A stretch of DNA of 6,572 nucleotides, taken from Clostridia bacterium. GTDB lineage: Bacteria; Bacillota; Clostridia; Oscillospirales; QAMX01. Shown piece by piece: positions 1 through 5,785 of this stretch. Positions within the stretch are counted from its first letter, which is position 1. Each line of letters starts with the position of its first letter. The notes under the pieces were generated by a model. That model was given only the letters and a program-made list of their open reading frames with translations. It was not told the DNA's origin and did no database searches. Location of the stretch: assembly GCA_017556885.1 (NCBI GenBank), contig JAFYLV010000165.1:1-6572 (forward strand). The letters run 5' to 3'. Both the position numbers and the translations under genes were made by a program.

Positions 1-618
1 ATCTCCGGCCTGCAGTGCCTTTACGACCGCAGCCGTATCCTGCCGCAGAACGGGTTCGCGGTCAAAGGCCGCAAACACCGCACCGGTCGGCGCACCCACA
101 GGCGGCTTCACAATGACGATCCTGCACGCCGGCATGGCCGGCAGGGGCTCCATACGCTCACCGATACCTCGGCAGAGGGCGCATCCCCCCATCATGGTAA
201 AGGGAACATCCGCACCAACGCGCACCGCCGCCTGCAGAAGCTGCTCCGTCGGGGTTTTGAATATCTCACCGAGCAGGCGCAGTACCGCTCCCGCATCCGA
301 TGAGCCTCCGCCGAGCCCCGCCTCCGAGGGAATGCGCTTATCGATATAGATCTCCGCGCCCGTATCCCGGCCGGTGACGGCATTAAAGGCAAGTACCGCC
401 TTGCCGGCAAGATTATTTTCGTCCTCCGGCATGCCGGGGATGCTGCTGCGAACTCGAATTTCTCCGGTCGGGCGCAGATTCATATAAACATCATCGCAGA
501 GGGAGACGGTGTGCATCACCGTTTCCAGATCGTGATACCCGTCCGGACGGCGAAGGCCGACATCCAGGGAAAGATTGATCTTTGCCCGTGCCTTCGCGCT
601 GTATTCATAGCCTTCCAT
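1..618 (-). CDS. ispE: 4-diphosphocytidyl-2-C-methyl-D-erythritol kinase (IspE), N-terminal part
   Basis: IspE is a cytosolic GHMP kinase that phosphorylates the 2-hydroxyl of CDP-methylerythritol with ATP in the MEP pathway to isoprenoids. The frame is open from the ATG at 618 to the window edge, giving 206 codons; about 80 C-terminal residues of the usual ~285 are missing only because the window ends. The N-terminal AKINL motif carries the conserved Lys13, followed by the family signature DGYHDLETV (residues 26-34). The glycine-rich ATP loop GLGGGSSDAG is at 101-110, and GADVPF at 135-140 holds the catalytic Asp137. The start is supported by an AAAGGAG ribosome binding site at 629-635 and by the promoter just upstream. 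It is transcribed divergently from the MBOAT operon. Family assignment is very secure. One small departure is Gly110 where Ala is usual after SSDA. Confidence 0.96.
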   Translation of the reverse strand, partial: MEGYEYSAKARAKINLSLDVGLRRPDGYHDLETVMHTVSLCDDVYMNLRPTGEIRVRSSIPGMPEDENNLAGKAVLAFNAVTGRDTGAEIYIDKRIPSEAGLGGGSSDAGAVLRLLGEIFKTPTEQLLQAAVRVGADVPFTMMGGCALCRGIGERMEPLPAMPACRIVIVKPPVGAPTGAVFAAFDREPVLRQDTAAVVKALQAGD

Positions 619-663
619 ACCGGTCCCGCTCCTTTATCTTTGCATATAACTCTACAGAATACA

Positions 664-692
664 ATTATACGGTTTTTCTCGCCTGCGGTCAA
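664..692 (-). promoter_or_regulatory. Sigma-A promoter of ispE
   Basis: On the minus strand, TTGACC (687-692) and a perfect TATAAT (664-669) are separated by exactly 17 bp. Transcription would start near 657, giving a leader of about 40 nt that contains the ispE ribosome binding site. Confidence 0.85.
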
Positions 693-695
693 CCC

Positions 696-724
696 TTGCA
701 AATGACTTCCAGATAAGGTATAAT
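696..724 (+). promoter_or_regulatory. Sigma-A promoter of the MBOAT operon
   Basis: TTGCAA (696-701) and a perfect TATAAT (719-724) are separated by 17 bp. The start point would be near 731, about 28 nt upstream of the MBOAT start codon. Its -35 box lies only 3 bp from the -35 box of the divergent ispE promoter. Confidence 0.8.
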
Positions 725-758
725 TGATACGTTCATTCTTTTTGAAAGGAGGACGGAC

Positions 759-2195
759 ATGCTCTTTAACTCCATCGACTTTCTCATCTTTTTTCCCATC
801 GTAGCCCTGCTGTATTTCCTCCTGCCGCACAAGCTTCGCTGGGCGCTTCTGCTCGCTGCAAGCTGCCTGTTTTATATGGCCTTCGAGCCGCGGTATATTC
901 TCCTCTGCGCCTACATCATCGGGCTTGATTACTGCACCGGTTTATTGCTTTCGCGCACCGAGGGGCGAAAAAAGACAACCATTCTGATAATTTCTCTGAT
1001 ACTGTCCTTCCTGCCGCTCTTTTTCTATAAGTATTTTAACTTTTTCTCCGAAACGGCCTCCCGCATCGGCACATTCTTCGGCCTTTCCTACGGTCCCAAG
1101 GTGCTGGATCTTCTGCTGCCCGTCGGCATCTCCTTTCTCACCTTCCAGAGCTTTGGCTACTGCTTTGACGTTTACCGCGGCGGTCAGGCACCCGAGCGCC
1201 GCCCCCATATCTTTGCCCTTTTCGTCATGTTCTTCCCTCAGCTGGTTGCGGGCCCCATTGAGCGCTCCGCAAACCTTCTCGCACAGTTTGACGAGGTGCA
1301 CCGCTTTGACGGCGAAAACCTTACTGTCGGATTGCGGCACATGCTGTGGGGAATGTTCAAAAAGATGGTGGTTGCCGATCAGCTGGCATTGGTCGTCAAC
1401 ACGGTTTACAACAATCCCGCGGCCCACGGCGGCGGGGCGTATCTGCTCGCCACCGTATTCTTTGCCTTCCAGATCTACTGCGATTTCTCCGGCTATTCGG
1501 ATATTGCCATCGGCGTGGCACGCATTCTCGGCTTCCGCCTGATGGAAAACTTCCGCCGCCCCTATTTTTCCCTTTCCGTGCCGGAATTCTGGCGGCGCTG
1601 GCATATTTCCCTCTCCACCTGGTTCCGGGATTATCTCTACTTTCCCATGGGCGGCAGCCGCTGCAAGCCTGTGCGGCGGGATCTGAACCTTCTCGTCACC
1701 TTCGGTGTCTCCGGTCTTTGGCACGGCGCCGGCTTTACCTTTATCGTCTGGGGACTTCTCAACGGCATCTATCAGGTCATCGGTCTGCACACCAAAAAGC
1801 TCCGCGACAGACTTTGGCAGTTTCTGCATCTCGACCGTTTTACCGGCCTTCGCCGGGCCGTTTCCATGCTGTACACCTTCGTGCTCATTTGCATCTCCTG
1901 GATCTTCTTCCGCGCAAATTCCATGGGCGATGCCATGACCATCCTCTGCGGCATCTGCGCAAACCCCATCGACGGTCTTCTCTCCACCGGAAAGACCACC
2001 GAGATCCTCATCGGTCTCTTTGCCATTGCGGTGCTTCTCTTTGCGGATATCTGCATCGACCGCGAAACACCCTTCCGCCGTGTCTTTACCCGCCGTCCCG
2101 CCATACGCTGGGCGGTCTACCTGCTTTTATGCATTCTGATTCTCGGATTGGGGGTGAGTGCCAATGAATCGCAGTTCATCTACTTCCAGTTCTGA
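759..2195 (+). CDS. MBOAT family membrane-bound O-acyltransferase (AlgI/DltB-like)
   Basis: This 478-residue polytopic membrane protein belongs to the MBOAT family. Bacterial members of this type take an acyl group from a cytosolic donor and pass it across the membrane for O-acylation of cell-surface or exported polymers. By eye there are roughly ten or more hydrophobic segments, starting at residue 5. Key family elements are PQLVAGPIER (160-169), DFSGYSDIAIG (242-252), FWRRWHISLSTWFRDYLYFP (277-296, with His282) and SGLWHGAGFTF (318-328, with the invariant MBOAT His322). The protein ends in QFIYFQF, a terminus common in AlgI-like proteins. An AAAGGAGG ribosome binding site at 745-752 sits 6 nt before the ATG. 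It is the first gene of a three-gene operon and overlaps the start of the SGNH-like gene, its probable partner. No dltA or dltC is present, so D-alanylation of teichoic acid is less likely than O-acetylation of a glycan. The substrate is unknown. Confidence 0.95.
   Translation: MLFNSIDFLIFFPIVALLYFLLPHKLRWALLLAASCLFYMAFEPRYILLCAYIIGLDYCTGLLLSRTEGRKKTTILIISLILSFLPLFFYKYFNFFSETASRIGTFFGLSYGPKVLDLLLPVGISFLTFQSFGYCFDVYRGGQAPERRPHIFALFVMFFPQLVAGPIERSANLLAQFDEVHRFDGENLTVGLRHMLWGMFKKMVVADQLALVVNTVYNNPAAHGGGAYLLATVFFAFQIYCDFSGYSDIAIGVARILGFRLMENFRRPYFSLSVPEFWRRWHISLSTWFRDYLYFPMGGSRCKPVRRDLNLLVTFGVSGLWHGAGFTFIVWGLLNGIYQVIGLHTKKLRDRLWQFLHLDRFTGLRRAVSMLYTFVLICISWIFFRANSMGDAMTILCGICANPIDGLLSTGKTTEILIGLFAIAVLLFADICIDRETPFRRVFTRRPAIRWAVYLLLCILILGLGVSANESQFIYFQF
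2151..2157 (+). promoter_or_regulatory. Ribosome binding site setting the start of the SGNH-like gene
   Basis: GGGGTGA, within the longer GGGGGTGAG, resembles the AGGAGGTGA consensus. It lies 6 nt before the ATG at 2164 but directly abuts the alternative in-frame GTG at 2158, so ATG 2164 is preferred. Confidence 0.6.
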
Positions 2196-3204
2196 GCGGC
2201 GCGCCCTTATCAAGCTCGTCGGCTTTCTCGCCCTGCTCCTTGCCGTCACCGTTGCCGGCTATTTTACCATCTCTGCGCTTCACCACCGGGAGCAGCAATC
2301 CTGGCGCGTGCAGGACAATATGGTGACCGATTTCTTCTCGCAGGAGAAAAACAGCCTCAACACCCTCTTTATCGGCTCCTCCCGCATGATGTGTTCCGTC
2401 ATCCCTTCGGTGATGGAAGAGGAGCTTCCCGGCATGACCTGCTTCAATCTCGGTGCCTCCTCGCAGATGCCGGACACCACCTATCACCTGCTTTGCGCCG
2501 CGCTGGAGCGGCAGGATCCCGACTATGTGGTGATGGATATCTACTACGGCTTTGCCGCGAAAGAGCACGACCACACCCAGTCCACCCTCATTTTTAAGCC
2601 GATGCCCCTCTGCCGGCAGAAGGTCCGGATGTTCTTTGACTTATTCACCAAGGAGGAGCGGGAGCTGCTCCTGAAGACCTGGTTCAACCCCTTCTACCGC
2701 ATGAAGAACGCCGGCATCTACAACCTGCAGCTCTCCCTTGGGCTGACCGAGGAGGCGGTGGATACCTCCGGCACTTATGCAGATCGGGGCTATTTCAGTC
2801 TTGGCGACCGCGTTGTGGACGTTGCGGAAATGACTGCACAGTACACAGGCGCTCCGGAAACCTACGACGGACTCTCCGAGACGCAATGCGAATATATTCG
2901 CAGCATTGCCAGGATCTGCAAAGAAAAAAACATTCAGCTTCTTTTCGTTTCCACCCCCATGGCACCTTCCTACATCCCCTTAAATCCCGTACTTGACCGC
3001 GCCTCTGCCGACGTCAAAGCGCTGTGCGATTCTCTGGACGTTCCCTTCTGCGATCTTTCCGCCTCGGCAGAGGCCATCGGCCTTACCGATGCCCATTTTG
3101 CAGACCGCATTCATTTCAACCGGGCAGGCGCGGAGGCCTACAGTAAATTCTTTGCCGACTATCTTAAGAATATCGGTTTTTACACCACCGAGAAAGGAAA
3201 CTGA
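2164..3204 (+). CDS. Membrane-anchored SGNH-hydrolase-like protein, probable partner of the MBOAT acyltransferase
   Basis: From the ATG at 2164 this is a 346-residue protein; an in-frame GTG at 2158 would add two residues. A single N-terminal membrane helix (about residues 16-38) follows a short basic stretch, placing the remaining domain outside the membrane. The domain has SGNH-like blocks: LFIGSSR (68-74, candidate nucleophile Ser73), FNLGAS (94-99, block II Asn/Gly), and DRIHFN (314-319), whose Asp314 and His317 match the C-terminal DxxH dyad. In known systems such as DltB-DltD and PatA-PatB, a protein of this type receives the acyl group from the MBOAT partner and places it on the polymer. 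The 32-bp overlap with the MBOAT gene suggests translational coupling. Overall similarity to DltD or AlgJ cannot be judged by eye, so the exact subfamily is open. Confidence 0.82.
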   Translation: MNRSSSTSSSERRALIKLVGFLALLLAVTVAGYFTISALHHREQQSWRVQDNMVTDFFSQEKNSLNTLFIGSSRMMCSVIPSVMEEELPGMTCFNLGASSQMPDTTYHLLCAALERQDPDYVVMDIYYGFAAKEHDHTQSTLIFKPMPLCRQKVRMFFDLFTKEERELLLKTWFNPFYRMKNAGIYNLQLSLGLTEEAVDTSGTYADRGYFSLGDRVVDVAEMTAQYTGAPETYDGLSETQCEYIRSIARICKEKNIQLLFVSTPMAPSYIPLNPVLDRASADVKALCDSLDVPFCDLSASAEAIGLTDAHFADRIHFNRAGAEAYSKFFADYLKNIGFYTTEKGN

Positions 3205-3210
3205 ATTATC

Positions 3211-4011
3211 ATGCGCATCTACACCCTCGGCACCGGACACGGTGATTCCACCTTCTGCCGTTTCAATTCCTCCACCGCCTACGAGACGGCGGACGGAACG
3301 GTTTATCTCGTGGACTGCGGCGCTCCCGCAGAGGCGCTTCTGCGCCGCAAGGGCATTGCCCTTCCCCGCCTGCGCGCCGCCTTTATTACCCACATGCACG
3401 ATGACCATGCCGGCGGTCTTTCCGCCCTGCTTAAACAGATCATCAAGCCCTATAACTATTGCAAAGAAACCTTTACTCTCTATTTGCCGGAGGAGGCTGC
3501 CATCGAGCCTTTGAAGGCATGGATGCGTGCGGTGCACGAGGATGCAGACAGTCCCCTGCTCTGCTATCGCTCCTACGATGCGGGAAAGGTCTATGAGGAC
3601 GATAATCTCATCGTGACTGCCATCTCCACCTGCCATCTGCGCACCCGCGGCCGCACGGAGGGCGACCCCTGCAGTTACGCCCTTATCCTTGACTTCAAGA
3701 AGGAAGGCAAACGCATCCTGCATACCGGCGACCTGCGTGCAGACTTCTCCGACTATCCCGCCATTGCAAAGGAGGAGCGCTTCGACCTCTGTCTCTGCGA
3801 ATCCACCCACTATCCGCCCGAGGCCGCCGTGGATGCCCTGCGCGCATCGAAATTTGACCGGCTGATCTTCATCCACGTGGCAGACCGCTGGCACAACGTT
3901 CCCGGCTTCCAATGGCAGTACACACGCGGAGAGGAGAAATTCCTTTCTGCCCTTGCCCCGCTGCCCTATCCTGCCGTCATCGCCCACGACGGCGATGAGT
4001 TCCTGCTGTAA
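3211..4011 (+). CDS. Metallo-beta-lactamase-fold hydrolase, RNase Z-like metal site without the exosite
   Basis: This 266-residue protein has no signal peptide or membrane segment and should be cytosolic. The MBL signature is THMHDDHAGG, with His61, His63, Asp65 and His66. The other ligands expected for a di-zinc site can be placed: His142 (TCHLRT), Asp174 (LHTGDLRAD) and His222 (FIHVADRW). The order and the stretch HTGDLRAD...CESTHYP recall RNase Z, but only 31 residues separate His142 from Asp174, about half the gap in RNase Z. There is thus no room for the tRNA-binding arm, so tRNA 3' processing is unlikely and the substrate is unknown. It lies 6 nt after the SGNH-like gene, with AAAGGA at 3193-3198 (12-nt spacing) as a rather distant ribosome binding site. 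It is the last gene before a terminator, so it belongs to the acyltransferase operon. Confidence 0.88.
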   Translation: MRIYTLGTGHGDSTFCRFNSSTAYETADGTVYLVDCGAPAEALLRRKGIALPRLRAAFITHMHDDHAGGLSALLKQIIKPYNYCKETFTLYLPEEAAIEPLKAWMRAVHEDADSPLLCYRSYDAGKVYEDDNLIVTAISTCHLRTRGRTEGDPCSYALILDFKKEGKRILHTGDLRADFSDYPAIAKEERFDLCLCESTHYPPEAAVDALRASKFDRLIFIHVADRWHNVPGFQWQYTRGEEKFLSALAPLPYPAVIAHDGDEFLL

Positions 4012-4014
4012 GCC

Positions 4015-4054
4015 AAAAAAAGAGACGGAGAAAGCTTTTCTCCGTCGCTTATAT
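4015..4054. terminator. Bidirectional intrinsic terminator between convergent operons
   Basis: A perfect 10-bp stem GACGGAGAAA / TTTCTCCGTC with a 3-nt loop occupies 4024-4046. On the minus strand it is followed by seven T residues (A-run 4015-4021), a strong terminator for the YbaK gene. On the plus strand it is followed by GCTTATATTTTTAT, a weaker T-rich tail that would end the MBOAT operon. Confidence 0.9.
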
Positions 4055-4056
4055 TT

Positions 4057-4533
4057 TTATGATACCGTACGCGCGGCGTAAGCCCCACCGGTAATGCGCA
4101 GAAGCTCATCCGGTGCGCACACCAGTTGCAGCCCGCGCTTTCCACCGGAAAATGTAATGGTGTCAAAGAGCTGGGCAGTCTCTTCCACAAAGGTCGGGAA
4201 GCTCTTTTTCATACCCACCGGCGAACACGCACCGCGGATATAGCCCGTTACCTCCGTGAGGCGTGCCAGGGGAAGCATCTGCACGGATTTCTCACCGGCT
4301 GCCCGGGCAGCCGCCTTGAGATCCATTTCCTCCGCCACGGGAATGACGAAAACCAGCGGGCTGCCCGACGCCCCAAGGGCCACCAGGGTCTTAAAGACCT
4401 GTTCCACCGGCCAGCCGATCATTCCGGCGATATGCACACCGTCCATAAACTCCGTGCATTCGTACCGCAGCGCATCAAATGCGACTCCTTCGCGCTCCAT
4501 AATGCGCATGGCATTGGTTTTTTCTTCCTTCAT
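4057..4533 (-). CDS. ybaK: YbaK/ProX-family aminoacyl-tRNA deacylase, Cys-tRNA(Pro) deacylase type
   Basis: This 158-residue cytosolic protein matches the YbaK branch of trans-editing deacylases, which remove cysteine wrongly attached to tRNA(Pro) by prolyl-tRNA synthetase. The catalytic lysine is Lys48 in QVFKTLV. The family glycine/serine loop GYIRGACSPVG is at 97-107, and FSGGKRGLQL at 128-137 is also typical. The length equals the family norm, so the gene is intact. The N-terminus (MKEEKTNAMRIMEREG) aligns with the usual YbaK start. The ATG overlaps the stop of the upstream membrane-protein gene as ATGA; the nearest Shine-Dalgarno candidate (GGGAG, 11 nt upstream) is poorly placed, so translation is probably coupled. 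The gene ends 10 nt before the shared terminator. Specificity (Cys-tRNA(Pro) or another mischarged tRNA) is inferred from family resemblance, not proven. Confidence 0.92.
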   Translation of the reverse strand: MKEEKTNAMRIMEREGVAFDALRYECTEFMDGVHIAGMIGWPVEQVFKTLVALGASGSPLVFVIPVAEEMDLKAAARAAGEKSVQMLPLARLTEVTGYIRGACSPVGMKKSFPTFVEETAQLFDTITFSGGKRGLQLVCAPDELLRITGGAYAARTVS

Positions 4534-4781
4534 GCTTCCATCCGCTCCCGTTTTCTGCGGTCATGCGCACGAACGATCCAATAAACCAACGCAAGCGCCG
4601 CAAATGCTATAAAGAACCCAAGCGTTATAGGCCAAAACACCGGAAAAAGCACCTGCGTCAGGCAAATGAGGATGCTGCCGTAAATATGCGCACTTTCATA
4701 CAGACGGATACCGAGAAGCAGCATTCCGAAAAGCAGAAATCCTGCCGCAGCCATATCCCGAAGCGCTTTTATGATATTCAT
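4530..4781 (-). CDS. Small hypothetical membrane protein upstream of ybaK
   Basis: An 83-residue, very hydrophobic protein with no family I recognise. Likely membrane helices lie at about residues 11-27, 34-49 and 52-70, followed by a strongly basic tail (RAHDRRKRERMEA), which by the positive-inside rule should be cytoplasmic. The start is placed at the ATG at 4781 because GAGGAG (4790-4795) sits 8 nt upstream. The in-frame GTG at 4790 would overlap that site and add only three residues. It is the first gene after a consensus promoter, and its stop codon overlaps the ybaK start by 4 nt, so the two are co-expressed. Any functional link to tRNA editing is unknown. Good translation signals and tight coupling make it a real gene despite its size. 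Confidence 0.82.
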   Translation of the reverse strand: MNIIKALRDMAAAGFLLFGMLLLGIRLYESAHIYGSILICLTQVLFPVFWPITLGFFIAFAALALVYWIVRAHDRRKRERMEA

Positions 4782-4789
4782 AGGATCCA

Positions 4790-4795
4790 CTCCTC
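4790..4795 (-). promoter_or_regulatory. Ribosome binding site setting the start of the small membrane protein
   Basis: GAGGAG on the minus strand lies 8 nt before ATG 4781 and overlaps the alternative GTG 4788-4790, which favours the ATG as the true start. Confidence 0.75.
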
Positions 4796-4814
4796 AACTC
4801 GTTTCATCCCGCAT

Positions 4815-4843
4815 ATTATACCTTTTCTTACCCGTTTTGTCAA
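4815..4843 (-). promoter_or_regulatory. Consensus sigma-A promoter of the membrane protein-ybaK operon
   Basis: A perfect TTGACA (4838-4843) and a perfect TATAAT (4815-4820) are separated by 17 bp on the minus strand. Such full consensus suggests strong housekeeping expression. The start point would be near 4808, about 27 nt before the ATG at 4781. Confidence 0.92.
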
Positions 4844-4860
4844 TTTATCCTCGCTTTGGT

Positions 4861-4889
4861 TTGACAGACGGGCAGATATTTGGTATAGT
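4861..4889 (+). promoter_or_regulatory. Sigma-A promoter of the tandem MBL genes
   Basis: A perfect TTGACA (4861-4866) and TATAGT (4884-4889) are separated by 17 bp. It runs away from the ybaK-operon promoter, with 17 bp between the two -35 boxes. The leader from about 4896 to 4929 carries an AGGAGG ribosome binding site (4916-4921). No clear operator repeat is visible. Confidence 0.9.
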
Positions 4890-4929
4890 ACATCTATATA
4901 TCCCGTAAAGTTTTCAGGAGGTATTCTCC

Positions 4930-5781
4930 ATGCTCTTCTATCAGCATATGCCGCATCCCGAGACCCTCGGCATGGGCTACATTTTCCGAACCGACAGCGG
5001 AAAGCTGCTGGTCATCGACGGCGGTCTGGATGCCTACAGCCACGGCACCGAAGGCAGCCTTTTTCCCGCTCTGCAGCGTCTTTCCGGCTCTCCCCGTCCG
5101 CACGTCGATCTCTGGATCTTTACCCACATTCATTCCGATCACGTCGGTGAATTCTGCCGGATGGTCGAAAATCACAACGGTGAGTTCTCCGTGGGGCGCT
5201 TTGCCTTCAATTTCCCCTCTGCCGCCTTTTTAGAGCGCCACGGCGTGGCCAAGGATCTCAGCTGGTGCCGTCGTTTCCGGCAGGCCTTCTGCCGCTTTCA
5301 CCGGGACGATACCGCCTATGACCGGCGCCGTCCCGTCTGCCGCGGCGACGTATTCGACGTGGATGACATCCACATCGAGATCCTGCGCGTACCTAACGAA
5401 AACATTACCGCCAATGCCCTCAACAATTCCTCCATTGTTTTCCGCCTGACCACAAAGGGGCAGACCTGGCTCTTCCTCGGCGATCTCGGTGTCGAGGGCG
5501 GAAACGAACTTGTATCCTACTATGGCGATGCGCTCAAATGTGACATCTGCCAGATGGCCCATCACGGACAGAAGGGTGTCGGCGACAACGTCTATGCCCT
5601 TGCAGCTCCCAAAATCTGTATATTCTCCTCCGCCGTCTGGTGTTGGAACAATACGGAGCCGGAGCGCATCCTGCATACGCGTTCACTGCCCGAAGTGCGT
5701 GCGGCAGAGCATATCGTTGCCTATCTCACCGGTAATTCCGAATGGGATCTTCCCATGAATCATGTTGACGAAAGGCGGTAA
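4930..5781 (+). CDS. Metallo-beta-lactamase-fold hydrolase, ComEC-hydrolase-domain-like, tandem copy 1
   Basis: This 283-residue, apparently cytosolic MBL protein has no signal peptide or membrane helix. LVIDGG (27-32) precedes the metal motif FTHIHSDHVGE with His66, His68, Asp70 and His71. Later elements are NNSSIVF (165-171), LFLGDLG (181-187, Asp185) and MAHHGQ (209-214, His211/His212). The N-S-SIV...GD...HHG pattern is that of the MBL domain of the competence channel ComEC/Rec2, but the membrane and OB regions of ComEC are absent. In ComEC this domain is proposed to degrade the non-transforming DNA strand; whether these free-standing relatives act on nucleic acid is unknown. AGGAGG lies 8 nt before the ATG, behind its own strong promoter. 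A closely related copy starts 4 nt after its stop. The middle (about 100-140) is rich in Arg, Phe and Cys and less conserved. Confidence 0.9.
   Translation: MLFYQHMPHPETLGMGYIFRTDSGKLLVIDGGLDAYSHGTEGSLFPALQRLSGSPRPHVDLWIFTHIHSDHVGEFCRMVENHNGEFSVGRFAFNFPSAAFLERHGVAKDLSWCRRFRQAFCRFHRDDTAYDRRRPVCRGDVFDVDDIHIEILRVPNENITANALNNSSIVFRLTTKGQTWLFLGDLGVEGGNELVSYYGDALKCDICQMAHHGQKGVGDNVYALAAPKICIFSSAVWCWNNTEPERILHTRSLPEVRAAEHIVAYLTGNSEWDLPMNHVDERR
5461..5510 (+). repeat. Near-identical tract shared by the tandem MBL genes, copy 1
   Basis: These 50 bases match 6326-6375 at 49 positions, the single difference being C or G at a silent third position. It encodes QTWLFLGDLGVEGGNEL, around the conserved metal-ligand Asp. 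Flanking codons differ silently far more often. Confidence 0.85.
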
Positions 5782-5785
5782 GAAC

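Noticed and set aside
511..705. 64-codon plus-strand frame over the ispE start
   Set aside because: It overlaps the coding start and promoter of ispE and lacks a ribosome binding site.
942..1829. 295-codon open frame on the minus strand opposite the MBOAT gene
   Set aside because: It has no recognisable motif, no ribosome binding site or promoter, and lies wholly opposite a clear MBOAT gene; long antisense frames are common in GC-rich genes.
1346..2167. 273-codon plus-strand frame inside the MBOAT gene
   Set aside because: The product is an Arg/His/Leu/Pro-rich string typical of out-of-frame translation of a GC-rich membrane-protein gene.
759..3204. Reading the MBOAT and SGNH-like genes as dltB and dltD
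   Set aside because: No dltA or dltC genes flank them and subfamily assignment is not possible by eye, so the gene symbols are withheld.
2980..3987. 335-codon minus-strand frame across the SGNH-like and MBL genes
   Set aside because: It spans two well-supported genes, has no domain I recognise and no start signals.
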